In this document: positions 9,062 to 18,587 of the stretch, in pieces
Layout: every line of letters starts with the position of its first letter
Position numbering within the stretch: the stretch's first letter is position 1
From: Planococcus wigleyi
GTDB lineage: Bacteria > Bacillota > Bacilli > Bacillales_A > Planococcaceae
Assembly (NCBI RefSeq): GCF_014836985.1
Contig: NZ_JACSPU010000003.1
Span: 186,001 to 250,000 of the forward strand
Length of the DNA: 64,000 bases
Direction: 5' to 3'
Notes under the pieces: model-generated
Told to the model about the DNA's origin: nothing
The model's database searches: none
The model's input: only the letters and a program-made list of their open reading frames with translations
Translations under genes and position numbers: made by a program

Positions 9062-9089
9062 CTGATTAGATAGAAATGAGGGTTTTTAC

Positions 9090-9626
9090 ATGACAGTTAA
9101 AAAGAAAAAGCGGTCTTATGTACGGGCGGCTATCTTACTGGTGATGGCAGGAGCCATCGTTTTTACGATTTACAACAGCTTTGCAGGTGAAAAAAGTGAA
9201 CTATTGCAAGTGGGAGATGAAGCTCCGGACTTTGCCTTAGTGGATCTTGAAGGTAAAGAACATCAATTATCGGATTACCAAGGTCAAGGCGTGTTTGTGA
9301 ACTTCTGGGGGACTTGGTGCAAACCGTGTGAGAAAGAATTTCCGCTGATGGAAAAACAATATCAAGTGTACAAGGACCAAGGCGTTCAAATCTTAGCCGT
9401 CAATATTGCTCAGTCCGATTATGAAGTGAGACAATTTGCGGAACAACGGGATTTAACCTTTCCGATTGTGATTGATAAAACCAAAAGTGTAATGGAAGCT
9501 TACAACATTCGTCCCTTGCCGACTACACTGCTGGTCAATCCTGAAGGGAAGATCACGAAAATCATTACCGGGGAGATGTCTGAAGAGGACATTGCCAGCT
9601 ACATGGAAGAAATCAAACCCGAATAA
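9090..9626 (+). CDS. resA: ResA thiol-disulfide oxidoreductase
   Basis: 178 residues. One N-terminal signal anchor (10-28), then a thioredoxin domain with WGTWCKPCEKEFP (CxxC) and cis-Pro in RPLPTTLLVNP. It reduces the haem-binding CxxCH cysteines of apocytochrome c outside the membrane and is itself reduced by CcdA, encoded just upstream. ResB and ResC, the haem-ligation complex, follow directly. Confidence 0.93.
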   Translation: MTVKKKKRSYVRAAILLVMAGAIVFTIYNSFAGEKSELLQVGDEAPDFALVDLEGKEHQLSDYQGQGVFVNFWGTWCKPCEKEFPLMEKQYQVYKDQGVQILAVNIAQSDYEVRQFAEQRDLTFPIVIDKTKSVMEAYNIRPLPTTLLVNPEGKITKIITGEMSEEDIASYMEEIKPE

Positions 9627-9639
9627 GGAGATTTTTTAG

Positions 9640-11298
9640 ATGGAAAACGTACAATGCCAATGTGGCCATACGAATCCTCCTGGCACGAAGCTTTGTGAGT
9701 CGTGCGGGCGCTCTTTGACTGAAAAAGATCAAAACAGCAAGCTAGTGGATATGCGTTATGAGGGCACAGCCAGACGTTCCCAAACCTATAATAAATCCAT
9801 CATCGATAAAATTTGGAACTTCTTTTCAAGTGTCAAAGTAGGAGTCAGCATTATTGTCGTCCTGTTGGTAGCTGCAGCCATTGGCACGATCCTGCCCCAG
9901 CAAGCTTTTGTTCCAGCGAGTACCGAAGCAACGATCCAAGCTTATTATGCCGATACGTACGGCAGTGTTGGACGCGTCTATCATGCGCTTGGGTTCCATG
10001 ACTTATACAGCTCCTATTGGTTTATCGCATTGGTCGGGATGTTGGCCATTTCGTTGGTAATTGCCAGCTTGGACCGTTTCGTCCCGCTTTATAAGTCGTT
10101 AAAGAACCAACGGGTTTTGCGCCATCCAAGCTTTATGGACAAGCAGCGCATTTATGGCAGCGGCCCTGGGGCTGAAGATGCACTGGAAAAAGCAGAAACG
10201 AAATTAAAAGAGTTGAAATACACTGTCCGGACAGAAAAAAATGGACTATTGGCTGAAAAAGGCCGTTTTTCCCGATGGGGCCCCTACGTCAATCACATCG
10301 GTCTGATTATTTTCCTTTTCGGCGTCATGCTGCGGATGATGCCCGGATTTTATGTCGATGAAACGCTTTGGCTGCGCGAAGGCGAAACCAGAGCGATTCC
10401 TGAAGTGCCGGGCTATTACCTGGAAAACAAAAACTTTAAATTGGAAACGTATACGGGCGAAGGAGAAGACGCGAAGTTCGGGGAAGCAATCGATCGGGTG
10501 GGAACGGTCGTGAAGAACTACCAAACAGATATCGTTCTTTATCAAGAGCCGGAAGATAGCCTGCCCGGTGCAACCGATAACTTGGAAGTCGTTCAAGAAT
10601 ACCCGATCCGTGTCAACCAGCCGTTGAAATTTGATGGCTATGCCGTGTATCAAATGGATTATAAACTGAATGAATTAAAGGCAATGACATTCGCGTTGAC
10701 GAACAAAGAAACGGAAGAATCATTGGGGGAATTGACAATCGACTTGATTAATCCGGATGCACTGTACGAATTGGAGACTGGATCAACAGTAGAACTGCTT
10801 GGTTATTACCCAGATTTCTCTGGTTTTGAAGATGGAGAACCGCAAACTGCGACCCCTTTGCCAAACAATCCCGGTTTCCTGGTGGAACTGACTGCCCCAG
10901 AAACACCGGAAGGGGAAACAAGCTTTATCACCATCCAGAATACGGTGGAACCACTCGGTGAAAATCAATACAAATTAACCTTTCAGAATGCGGATACGCG
11001 TAATGTCTCCGGTTTAACGGTTCGCAAAGACAGCACCTTGCCGATTCTTGGCCTTGGCGGTTTGATCTTCATGATTGGTGTCGCGCAGGGGATGTACTTT
11101 AACCACCGCCGTTTCTGGATTCAGCAGAAGGCTGATGGCACGATCCTGCTTGCTGGCCATACCAATAAAAACTGGTTCGGCTTGAAGAAAGACCTGGATC
11201 GAGTGGTTGACTCTGCTAAATTGCCTGCTTACACAGATCAGCAGGATGAAATCGATAAAAAAGAGAAAGCGGAAAAGGAAGGTGAGTCTTCGTCATGA
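9640..11298 (+). CDS. resB: ResB cytochrome c synthesis protein
   Basis: 552 residues. An N-terminal zinc-ribbon-like segment (CQCG, then CESCGRSL) is followed by three helices near 64-90, 126-147 and 213-232, a large extracytoplasmic domain, and a last helix near 465-487. This is the layout of Bacillus ResB. With ResC it forms the system II synthase that carries and attaches haem. The stop overlaps resC by ATGA. Confidence 0.93.
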   Translation: MENVQCQCGHTNPPGTKLCESCGRSLTEKDQNSKLVDMRYEGTARRSQTYNKSIIDKIWNFFSSVKVGVSIIVVLLVAAAIGTILPQQAFVPASTEATIQAYYADTYGSVGRVYHALGFHDLYSSYWFIALVGMLAISLVIASLDRFVPLYKSLKNQRVLRHPSFMDKQRIYGSGPGAEDALEKAETKLKELKYTVRTEKNGLLAEKGRFSRWGPYVNHIGLIIFLFGVMLRMMPGFYVDETLWLREGETRAIPEVPGYYLENKNFKLETYTGEGEDAKFGEAIDRVGTVVKNYQTDIVLYQEPEDSLPGATDNLEVVQEYPIRVNQPLKFDGYAVYQMDYKLNELKAMTFALTNKETEESLGELTIDLINPDALYELETGSTVELLGYYPDFSGFEDGEPQTATPLPNNPGFLVELTAPETPEGETSFITIQNTVEPLGENQYKLTFQNADTRNVSGLTVRKDSTLPILGLGGLIFMIGVAQGMYFNHRRFWIQQKADGTILLAGHTNKNWFGLKKDLDRVVDSAKLPAYTDQQDEIDKKEKAEKEGESSS

Positions 11299-12479
11299 CA
11301 TTAACCGAGATTAGCTCGAATTTACTGTACGCTGCGTTCTTTGCTTACCTGATTGCCACTTTCGTTTTTGGTGGAGCTGTTAAAGGCAATAAGAAAGGAA
11401 CGTTCAACTCGGAACAACGCTGGGGAAAAGTAGCGATTACGATCACCGTGATTGGCTTTCTTGCAAACCTCGGCTATTTCTTCACCCGGTGGATCGTATC
11501 GGGACATGCACCTCTCAGCAATATGTTTGAATTTACGACAGCGTTCGGCATGACGCTTGTAGGAGGATTCATCATTCTTTATTTCCTCTATAAAACACCC
11601 GTTTTAGGAATGGTTGTATTGCCGGTGGCCTTGTTGATTATTGCGTATGCAAGCATGTTCCCGAGTGAAGTCAGCCCGCTTATCCCGGCGCTTCAAACAA
11701 ACTGGTTGGCGATTCACGTCAGCACGGTTGTCATTGCGGAAGGGATCTTGGCCATGAGTGCGGCAGCGGGGTTGATTTACTTGCTCAAAGTGGTGGATTT
11801 GTCAAAAAAGTCAAAGCAGCGATTTTGGCTGGAAGGAATTCTGTATTTTTTGGTGCTAGTCGTAGGTTTTGTTATTTCAAGTTCTTACTTCACCCTAACA
11901 AATTATGAAAACACCTTTCAGTATGTGAACAAAGATGATCAGGAAGCCACGATTATTTATAACATGCCCCCTATTTTCGGTATGAATGAATCGGTTCCAG
12001 TAACAGAGGATGCCATGACACCACTAGTCGAAACCCCAGCGTTAGTAGATGCTAGTAAACTGACGACTGTCACGTGGTCTTTGTTAGTTGGAACTGTTCT
12101 ATATGTCCTAATTAGATTGATTACCCGCCGGAGAATATCGCAACTTATTCAACCACTAATGAAAAATGTCAATCTTCAACTGATGGATGAAATTAATTAC
12201 CGTGCAGTGATTATCGGCTTTCCATTATTTACTCTGGGCGCGCTGGTCTTTGCCATGATTTGGGCCCAAATCACCTGGTCCCGTTTCTGGGGGTGGGACC
12301 CGAAAGAAGTCTGGGCGTTGGTTACTTGGTTATTCTATGCGGCCTATCTGCATTTACGTCTCGGTAAAGGCTGGCAAGGTGAAAAATCAGCCTGGTTGGG
12401 GGTAATCGGTTTCGCGATTATCATGTTCAATTTAATAGTTGTCAACTTGATCATTGCGGGACTACATTCATACGCGTAA
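11295..12479 (+). CDS. resC: ResC (CcsA/CcsB) haem handling protein of cytochrome c synthesis
   Basis: 394 residues, about eight helices. The tryptophan-rich [14 protein letters not shown] haem-binding motif is present, with conserved His in [21 protein letters not shown] and AGLHSYA. It works with ResB to move haem outward and ligate it. It is the last gene of the cluster and is followed by a terminator; unlike the common chromosomal arrangement, resDE does not follow. Confidence 0.94.
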   Translation: MTLTEISSNLLYAAFFAYLIATFVFGGAVKGNKKGTFNSEQRWGKVAITITVIGFLANLGYFFTRWIVSGHAPLSNMFEFTTAFGMTLVGGFIILYFLYKTPVLGMVVLPVALLIIAYASMFPSEVSPLIPALQTNWLAIHVSTVVIAEGILAMSAAAGLIYLLKVVDLSKKSKQRFWLEGILYFLVLVVGFVISSSYFTLTNYENTFQYVNKDDQEATIIYNMPPIFGMNESVPVTEDAMTPLVETPALVDASKLTTVTWSLLVGTVLYVLIRLITRRRISQLIQPLMKNVNLQLMDEINYRAVIIGFPLFTLGALVFAMIWAQITWSRFWGWDPKEVWALVTWLFYAAYLHLRLGKGWQGEKSAWLGVIGFAIIMFNLIVVNLIIAGLHSYA

Positions 12480-12507
12480 AAAAAGGCGCCTCTAGGGCGC
12501 TTTTTTT
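12479..12507 (+). terminator. terminator after resC
   Basis: A GC-rich stem (GCGCC paired with GGCGC, extended by an A run opposite a T run) directly follows the resC stop and ends in seven T residues. Confidence 0.8.
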
Positions 12508-12677
12508 ACTGTTAGCTTTAATTTATGAACGACTCTGGAAGTGACTCAACCAAATTTCGTTGGCTTATGGGCAACTTATCAAAACACCTTCATTCGCTGC
12601 TTTATTGTGCGATTTTTTCTTTTGTTTCAGAAACTCTAACCAAAACTAGCTACAACACAGAAAACTGAGGTGGAAAT

Positions 12678-13565
12678 ATGTTCAGGAAATTAGTGATTTT
12701 ATTATTCGTCGTATTTTTCATGATGCTGATTATTTTTACAGCTATCATGTTTTTGAAAAATGAAGTCGAGGTCTATTCGGACAAAGAAGTGACGTTGGCG
12801 ATTGAAAAGCCTATGTTCATCAACTTAAGTGAACCGGTAGCTACAGAAAAAGGCAGCGATATGACAGTTGTCTATGACATGTCTTTGCTTGGCCTGAATG
12901 TCGGAACTTACACATTGGTCGAACGGACACTGGAAAATGGGACATCGCTCATTTTTGAAGAAATTGAAAATACCGGATGGATTCCATATGCTCTATCCTT
13001 GAATATCAAAAATCTGGCCGAGGTCGACTTCAAGTCATGGAACCCGGAAGCTGTGGCAAGCCTGGACGAAAAAATTTATGGTCCCGATCCGACAACAAAT
13101 CCGTATGGAGTCTTCACTAAAGGAAATACAGAAATTTTGCAGGGGAATGTCTTCGTTTCACGTAACCTGCAGCTGGGCAATGGGGACTGGGTACAAGAGC
13201 TTCGCCACGAAATCCCTGAATTTACTTTAGAGGAAGGTGTTTTAGCTAAAAATTACTGGCTGCCGCCAAAACATCAGAGCCAAACCTGGATGATGATCGG
13301 GCAAGAACCATTGTTCGAAACGGAAGAAGCAGAAGATGGGTGGATCACTTTTTCGCTTGAAAACCGTCTAGCCCAGTTAAACTGGCTGACGCCTGAAGGG
13401 CCATTGGTCAAACTGCAGTTGACCGATGATCCTCGTACACAACTGGCTTATGGCTATACAACCGAACGGACAGCAAACGTAAGTTTCAACGAATGGAATG
13501 AAAACTCGCCTTCTCTGTTCTTTGAATCCATGATGTTGAATTCAGAAAACGACTTGCAGCGATAA
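12678..13565 (+). CDS. membrane-anchored extracytoplasmic protein of unknown function
   Basis: 295 residues, ATG preceded by GAGGTGG. One N-terminal transmembrane helix (6-27), then a soluble domain of about 265 residues without Cys, rich in acidic and aromatic residues, likely outside the cell and mainly beta structure. I do not recognise the family. It follows the resABC terminator and so is probably transcribed alone; a link to cytochrome maturation is only suggested by proximity. Confidence 0.65.
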   Translation: MFRKLVILLFVVFFMMLIIFTAIMFLKNEVEVYSDKEVTLAIEKPMFINLSEPVATEKGSDMTVVYDMSLLGLNVGTYTLVERTLENGTSLIFEEIENTGWIPYALSLNIKNLAEVDFKSWNPEAVASLDEKIYGPDPTTNPYGVFTKGNTEILQGNVFVSRNLQLGNGDWVQELRHEIPEFTLEEGVLAKNYWLPPKHQSQTWMMIGQEPLFETEEAEDGWITFSLENRLAQLNWLTPEGPLVKLQLTDDPRTQLAYGYTTERTANVSFNEWNENSPSLFFESMMLNSENDLQR

Positions 13566-13942
13566 TCGATAAATTCGTTGAAATTGATACTTTGCTTTAG
13601 CAAGTTTCCAATTATGTACGGATGTTACCGCTAAGCCCATAACGACATTTAATTTCCATTCATTGGGATAGCTATCAAGGTTCCAAGCAGCACCGTCACA
13701 TAGATATTCCCTTTTATAATTGAAAATCCAGATCGATTTGCAAAAACCATTAGTTTTCTTATTTGCTAGACGAGTAAAAGTTTACATATGAGGGATTATC
13801 GGTAGCTATCATAAATTTTATATATATTAAAAAACCCAGAAATCCTAGTATAAAAGGTTTCTGGGTTCTTTAAAATTAGACGCAAAATTAAGTTCGAAAT
13901 TGATGCAAGTTATCTCTTAAAGTGACAATTACAATATTTTGT
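13566..13942. terminator. intergenic region holding a bidirectional terminator
   Basis: A hairpin at 13833-13867 (AACCCAGAAA paired with TTTCTGGGTT) is flanked by an A run on one side and T-rich sequence on the other. It lies between a plus-strand gene and the convergent AbrB-like gene and could serve both. The rest shows no gene. Confidence 0.7.
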
Positions 13943-14203
13943 TCATATCAACTTTTGAAGTAAAATTTCAGCTCCCTTAGGGCTTAAGATAAGTCCAGGA
14001 GCATATTCTTTGTTTTCGTCTAAAACTTCACCTGTAATCATACAAGCTCGTGAAGCTTGGTGTTTTTTTAACAAAACAAAATCGCCGTCTACAAATATCT
14101 CCATCGGATCTCCTTCATTCAAGTTCATGGTTCTTCTTAATTCTATCGGAAAAACGAGACGGCCTAATGGATCTATTTTTCTTACAACACCGGTGCTTTT
14201 CAT
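13943..14203 (-). CDS. AbrB/SpoVT-type transition-state regulator
   Basis: 86 residues from the ATG at 14203, chosen because GGAG lies 7 bases upstream and because the family begins MKSTGVVRKIDPLGRLVFP. That N-terminal swapped-hairpin DNA-binding domain continues with IELRRTMNLNEGDPMEIFV; the C-terminal part resembles AbrB/Abh. A longer frame to 14242 exists but lacks a ribosome site. Such proteins repress stationary-phase and competence genes; plasmid copies may tune the host or plasmid genes. The target is unknown. Confidence 0.88.
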   Translation of the reverse strand: MKSTGVVRKIDPLGRLVFPIELRRTMNLNEGDPMEIFVDGDFVLLKKHQASRACMITGEVLDENKEYAPGLILSPKGAEILLQKLI

Positions 14204-14690
14204 TTCAATGCTCCAATCTGGATTAAATTTACATAAGAACAATTATAAACCATAGCGTAAATTCATAACAGTCTTTTATTTTTTGTTGTTGGGTTTTCGG
14301 TTTTGATTTTTCATCGAAGTAAAGCGCTAAGAACTGACAGTTTCTTAATTTTGGCTGAATGAGATCATAGCAAGATGCCATAAATAATTCAGGTATACAG
14401 TACAGAAGTTGTACAAACTATGAACCGATTTTTAATCAGTCTTAAATCAGTTTCAATCACTACTTGGTATGAATTTGTGTAGGAGTTCCTTGTGGTTTTA
14501 TACAAAAATAAATACTAATTACACAAACTACAAGTGATTTTGTGAACTGAAGTTAAAATGATAAAAGAGTATATCCCGAAATCGGAGAATTTTTCGTTTT
14601 CACCTAGAATTTCAATTGTTAAAAAGATTTAGGGTGGGGTAAAACCAACTTCTGATCAAAAATGTCGAATGCTGAATTATAGAACAGAAA
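14204..14690. other. noncoding region, nothing recognised
   Basis: About 490 AT-rich bases upstream of the AbrB-like gene and downstream of the recombinase. It should contain the AbrB promoter. I found no RNA gene, repeat family or decayed protein in it. Confidence 0.4.
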
Positions 14691-14724
14691 AAGGACGAAT
14701 TGCGTTTGAAAGCTGTTCGTCCTT
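14691..14724 (-). terminator. terminator of the XerS-like recombinase gene
   Basis: AAGGACGAA and TTCGTCCTT form a 9-bp stem 14 bases past the minus-strand stop; on that strand a run of six T follows. Confidence 0.8.
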
Positions 14725-14737
14725 GTGCTCATGTCCA

Positions 14738-15868
14738 TTATTGTCTTTCTTTATTAACCTGTTTTAATCGATTTTCTGTCATACGCGTTAATACCTGTTC
14801 ATTATCTTTATTGGACAGGTTTGTATAGAGAGAAGTGGTTTCGATATTGCTGTGGCCCAACTGATCCCGCAAGAGGACGATGCTTCCACCGTTGCGGATG
14901 AAGTCCGCCGCAAAACTATGTCGGAGCTTGTGCGGGCTCATGCCTTCTCCTTGGGCAAAGGCAGCGGTGTACTTGGTCACCAAGTTCTCAATCGCCCGCC
15001 GAGATAGGGGACGAACTGTCCCACCATAAAGAGTCACAAACAGGAAAGGGACATCATTTGAACCAGGATAGCGGCTTTCTCGAATATCTAGGTAGGCTTT
15101 TAAGTGTTGAATGGCCTGATCCATGACGCGAACCGTGTCTTCCTTCGAACCTTTCCGTTTGATATCAATGAGTTGTTTCTTCAAGTTGATTTTCTTCACC
15201 AAAATGCGAGCCGTTTCGCCGAGACGGATGCCGCTGCCTAGGAAAAGGGAGAGAATGGCCAAATCCCGTTCCTTGTCCCGATTGAATCGGTGACGTGCAA
15301 GTCCACTTGCTAGAGTCGCTTCATATGCATGTTCGATGAACTGCAGGAAATCGTGGATTTCATGCTCATTTAGGATAACAGAACTGATTTTCTGGGCACG
15401 ACGGCTAGCCGTCTCTCTTTTCGTGTGCAACACGATTTTGCTCATGACATTTCGATAAAAGTACGATTCCCCGTCTTCATCCTCGGTCTCTTTCGTCAGG
15501 TAGTTAAAGAGCGATTTTAACGCGTTAACGGAAAGGGCCACAACCGCCTGGCCACGTTTCTTCACAGATTCTTTCTCATGCGGAATGGATTCTTCCTTCA
15601 GATATTCCAGGTACAGCTCTACGTTTTCTTTTTTTAATTCCGCTAATACGGAGTAGGGAATGGAGGGGGTATCCTTGGCATCTGTCAACCCTTCACGAAG
15701 CAGCCATTGGAAAAAATGCTGATAGCGATAAAGATACTGCAGCAAGGTATCAGGTGAAAGACCAGCCCGCTTTTTGGAGCGGACATACTCGATAACATAG
15801 AAGGGCATATCTTTCAGCTGGTTTTCAATCCGCTGGAGGATTTGCAATTCTTCGGGTGTCAACGCCAT
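14738..15868 (-). CDS. tyrosine recombinase, XerS-like
   Basis: 376 residues from the ATG at 15868, preceded by AAGGAGG; the frame is open to 15913 but has no better start. The SAM-like core-binding domain is at about 10-150 and the catalytic domain about 180-365. The active-site residues look complete: Arg in GSGIRLGETARI, Lys in KRKGSKEDTVRV, HKLRHSFA, LGHSNIETTSLY with the nucleophile Tyr. The N-terminal part (MPFYVIEYVRSKKRAGLS) is like single-recombinase XerS proteins. It lies next to a fic gene bracketed by inverted 36-bp repeats, one of which is in its own upstream region. Confidence 0.88.
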   Translation of the reverse strand: MALTPEELQILQRIENQLKDMPFYVIEYVRSKKRAGLSPDTLLQYLYRYQHFFQWLLREGLTDAKDTPSIPYSVLAELKKENVELYLEYLKEESIPHEKESVKKRGQAVVALSVNALKSLFNYLTKETEDEDGESYFYRNVMSKIVLHTKRETASRRAQKISSVILNEHEIHDFLQFIEHAYEATLASGLARHRFNRDKERDLAILSLFLGSGIRLGETARILVKKINLKKQLIDIKRKGSKEDTVRVMDQAIQHLKAYLDIRESRYPGSNDVPFLFVTLYGGTVRPLSRRAIENLVTKYTAAFAQGEGMSPHKLRHSFAADFIRNGGSIVLLRDQLGHSNIETTSLYTNLSNKDNEQVLTRMTENRLKQVNKERQ

Positions 15869-15900
15869 ATCATGATGGCCTCCTTTTAATAATAAAATTC

Positions 15901-15936
15901 TATATGTTCGCAAAATGCAATTTAAGCGAACATATA
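15901..15936. repeat. 36-bp inverted-repeat site, copy 1 (between recombinase and fic)
   Basis: Outer arms TATATGTTCGC and GCGAACATATA surround 14 bases. The reverse complement closely matches the copy at 16834-16869. It sits 32 bases upstream of the recombinase start. Confidence 0.8.
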
Positions 15937-15986
15937 GAGATAGAAAGTGCTTTTTCTAGAAAAATAAAAAGTTGATGAGATAACTG

Positions 15987-16730
15987 CTATAGAATCGCTT
16001 TCAAATACGTAGTTAAACTTTCTTCCACGCACTGCGCAATCAACTCGACGAATGGTCGATTGTTACCTTGTACGCTCGCTGTTTCCAACACTTCGTAATA
16101 GGTTAAGCGCTGTGCGTTCTCCGCTTTGACGATAGCGGGAGGGAAGCCATGACCCATCAGGATCAAGTTCATCAACAATCTTGCAGTCCGGCCATTGCCA
16201 TCCGCGAATGGGTGAATATACACGAATTTAAAGTGGAATAATGCAGCCAGCTCTACCGGATGCAGTCGATCTTTCTCTTGCTGATACCAGGCGAAGAGCT
16301 CCTGCATGTCATTCGCTACTTGCAGGAAATGTGGCGGTTCATGCTGGCTACCGGAAATTCTCACGTTGATGGAGCGATACCTGCCCGCATTTTCATCGTC
16401 GATATTCTTTAAAATCAAGTGATGAATTGTTTTTAGCGTCCGCTCATCCAACGGTTCGGTTTGATTGACCTGATCCTCGATGAAACTGATCGCTTCAGCA
16501 TGGTTAATAACTTCAAAATGCTCCTGTAGCCGCTTGCCGCCAATTGTTAAGCCATCCTCCATGACAACCTTTGTCTCAATTAACGACAAAGTGTTTCCTT
16601 CGATGGCATTCGAATTATACGTCCATTCCACACGATACACGTCGCGGAGGTTCTTTACTGCTGCAGTCGGAAGAGGTCTGTGTTGATCTAATTGTGTTTT
16701 TAATTCATCGACGCGATTAAATTGGCTCAT
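15987..16730 (-). CDS. Fic-domain protein (probable AMP transferase)
   Basis: 247 residues. The complete Fic motif HPFADGNGRTAR lies at 173-184 with catalytic His173. SNAIEGN at about 40-46 fits the class II inhibitory helix with Glu44, which blocks ATP binding in the resting state. Such proteins transfer AMP (or another nucleotide) to Ser/Thr/Tyr of target proteins and can act as toxins or regulators. No separate antitoxin gene is seen, as expected for a self-inhibited type. It is exactly bracketed by two inverted 36-bp repeats beside a tyrosine recombinase. Confidence 0.9.
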   Translation of the reverse strand: MSQFNRVDELKTQLDQHRPLPTAAVKNLRDVYRVEWTYNSNAIEGNTLSLIETKVVMEDGLTIGGKRLQEHFEVINHAEAISFIEDQVNQTEPLDERTLKTIHHLILKNIDDENAGRYRSINVRISGSQHEPPHFLQVANDMQELFAWYQQEKDRLHPVELAALFHFKFVYIHPFADGNGRTARLLMNLILMGHGFPPAIVKAENAQRLTYYEVLETASVQGNNRPFVELIAQCVEESLTTYLKAIL

Positions 16731-16833
16731 TTTGTAACACCTGCTTTTTAGAAGATTTACGGAATCACTGCTTGATTCCAGTAGAATCGAAGCTAAATAC
16801 CTTAATAATCTTTATTTTATCACACGCCTACTC

Positions 16834-16869
16834 TATATGTTCGTTAAATTAAGATTTTGCGAACATATA
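16834..16869. repeat. 36-bp inverted-repeat site, copy 2 (upstream of fic)
   Basis: Arms TATATGTTCG and CGAACATATA with a 16-base centre that matches copy 1 better in the opposite orientation than in the same one. It lies between fic and gldA. Confidence 0.8.
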
Positions 16870-16880
16870 AAATCAAAGAA

Positions 16881-16912
16881 AGGAAGCTAACTCATGCTGA
16901 TGAGTTAACTCC
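16881..16912 (-). terminator. possible terminator after gldA
   Basis: A stem of about 10 bp (TAACTCAT with ATGAGTTA) is downstream of the gldA stop on the minus strand, followed by a T-rich but interrupted stretch. Weak. Confidence 0.45.
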
Positions 16913-16957
16913 CTCTTAGATATGCTTCCATCTAAATATACTTACTCTCGATAAAAA

Positions 16958-18049
16958 TCAAGCAGTTGTAATTGCGTTTACTGCTAAAATGGCATCTGCA
17001 ATTTGTTCCGGTGTAAGTTCCGGATTCATGTTATGCGATGTTTCTCCTGCCACGGTGGCCAGTTCTCCAATTTTAAGTAAATCTTCATAGGGCGCATTTT
17101 CTAAATGAAGATCTTTCAGAGTTGTTGGCAACTCAATTTCTTTAAAGAAGTCTGCATAACGTAAGATATCAGATTCTGCGTATCCTTCTAGTACTAACTG
17201 AGTCAAGACACCATAGGCTACTTTTTGGCCATGAGTCAACTTGTGGATTTCTCCTTCAAGTGCAGTAAAGCCATTATGGATAGCATGTGCTGACGCTAAT
17301 CCGCCATTCTCGAATCCTAGTCCTGATAATAAGGTGTTCGCTTCGATAATTGCTTCGACTTGCGGTGTGACAAGCCCTTGTTTCGCAGCTCTGTATGCAG
17401 CAATACCTTGATCGAACAGCACTTCTTCAGCCTTTTCCGCAATAGCCTGTCCAGCAAGAGTTGCCTTCCCGCCAGCCATGGTATTTGAATTTCGTTTCAA
17501 TGAAGCTCGGGTTTCAACAAACGTGGCCATCGCATCTCCCATACCTGAAGCCAAAAGAAACACCGGCGCATTGACGATTACTTTTGAGTCGACCAAAACC
17601 AAATCCGGATTTTTGGTATAGAATTTATATCCTTCAAATACTCCATCGTCAGAATAAATTACGGATAGCGCACTGGTTGGTGCATCTGTAGATGCAGTTG
17701 TAGGAGCAACCACGACAGCAATTCCAAGCGCATCCCCAACGGCTTTTGCCGTATCTATTGTTTTTCCACCGCCTAACCCGATGACAACATCAGCTTTTTT
17801 GTCTTTCCCTATCTTAGTCAGACGCTCAATTTCTGTATTGGAAGCTTCTCCGGTAAATTCTTCATAAATATAAGAAGTATTGGATGCTTGGAAGCTTTCC
17901 TCAACTGTACTTCCAGTTATTCCCCAAACCGTACTATCGGATAAAACAAAGGGCGTTACTCCAATTTTAGCAACTTCTTCACCAAGCAGACTTAGAACAC
18001 CAGCACCTTGAATATATTTTTTTGGTGAAATAAAAATTTTCTTTTGCAT
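16958..18049 (-). CDS. gldA: glycerol dehydrogenase
   Basis: 363 residues, full length for the family. The NAD-binding motif GLGGGKTIDTAKA and the metal site (Asp in SGMGDAMATFVE, His in SAHAIHNGF, His in THGQKVAYG) are present. It oxidises glycerol to dihydroxyacetone with NAD, using Zn or Fe, in the cytoplasm. It stands alone without dhaKLM nearby, so its product probably enters host metabolism. The ribosome site (GGGAG) lies before the ATG. Confidence 0.93.
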   Translation of the reverse strand: MQKKIFISPKKYIQGAGVLSLLGEEVAKIGVTPFVLSDSTVWGITGSTVEESFQASNTSYIYEEFTGEASNTEIERLTKIGKDKKADVVIGLGGGKTIDTAKAVGDALGIAVVVAPTTASTDAPTSALSVIYSDDGVFEGYKFYTKNPDLVLVDSKVIVNAPVFLLASGMGDAMATFVETRASLKRNSNTMAGGKATLAGQAIAEKAEEVLFDQGIAAYRAAKQGLVTPQVEAIIEANTLLSGLGFENGGLASAHAIHNGFTALEGEIHKLTHGQKVAYGVLTQLVLEGYAESDILRYADFFKEIELPTTLKDLHLENAPYEDLLKIGELATVAGETSHNMNPELTPEQIADAILAVNAITTA

Positions 18050-18587
18050 TAATAATTGCTCCCTTCTCTTGAAAAAATCGTTTTTACTTTAAATAGTGAC
18101 GTATTGGATTCTTTTCCTGCAACTTCTAAATTCCAGGTATCTTCCAGTTAAACTTAACGCTTTCCACGACTTGTTGTCAACGAAGCCGGCTTTTGCCATT
18201 TTGATAAAATCTATCGAAAAGAATTCTCTTATTCAACAAAATTTAAAAGGGCAATTTAAAATAGAATAGCACTCTAGAAGTCATTTAGAATTTATGAAAA
18301 TATCTTTCGGTTCTAGTTAATTCCTGGCTTTGTATATGAACAACTTGCCGTGCTCTAATCCATAACCATAAAAAATGATGCTTTATCAAGCAAAAGAAAA
18401 AGGATGATATTAACCTGCCCTCCTTCCGATAAGCCCTCATATGTTAACTATAAAACTGTATTTAATTATCCAAAATCTTCAAACCTCCTTTTGACTTTAA
18501 CCTAATACAAAAATGTGCCCTCCAAGGTTAAAGAAAATTCAACTTTTGGGAGGCAGCAATTTTCATGTACGACAATTAATCACTGTG
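18050..18587. other. intergenic region, no gene recognised
   Basis: About 540 AT-rich bases between gldA (its promoter must lie here) and the end of the copper ATPase gene. No convincing frame or RNA was seen, and no clear terminator for the ATPase gene. Confidence 0.4.

Noticed and set aside
15901..16869. LexA boxes in the fic-flanking sites because of GAACATAT
   Set aside because: The arms are GTTCG...CGAAC with 14-16 bases between, the reverse of the GAAC-N4-GTTC order.
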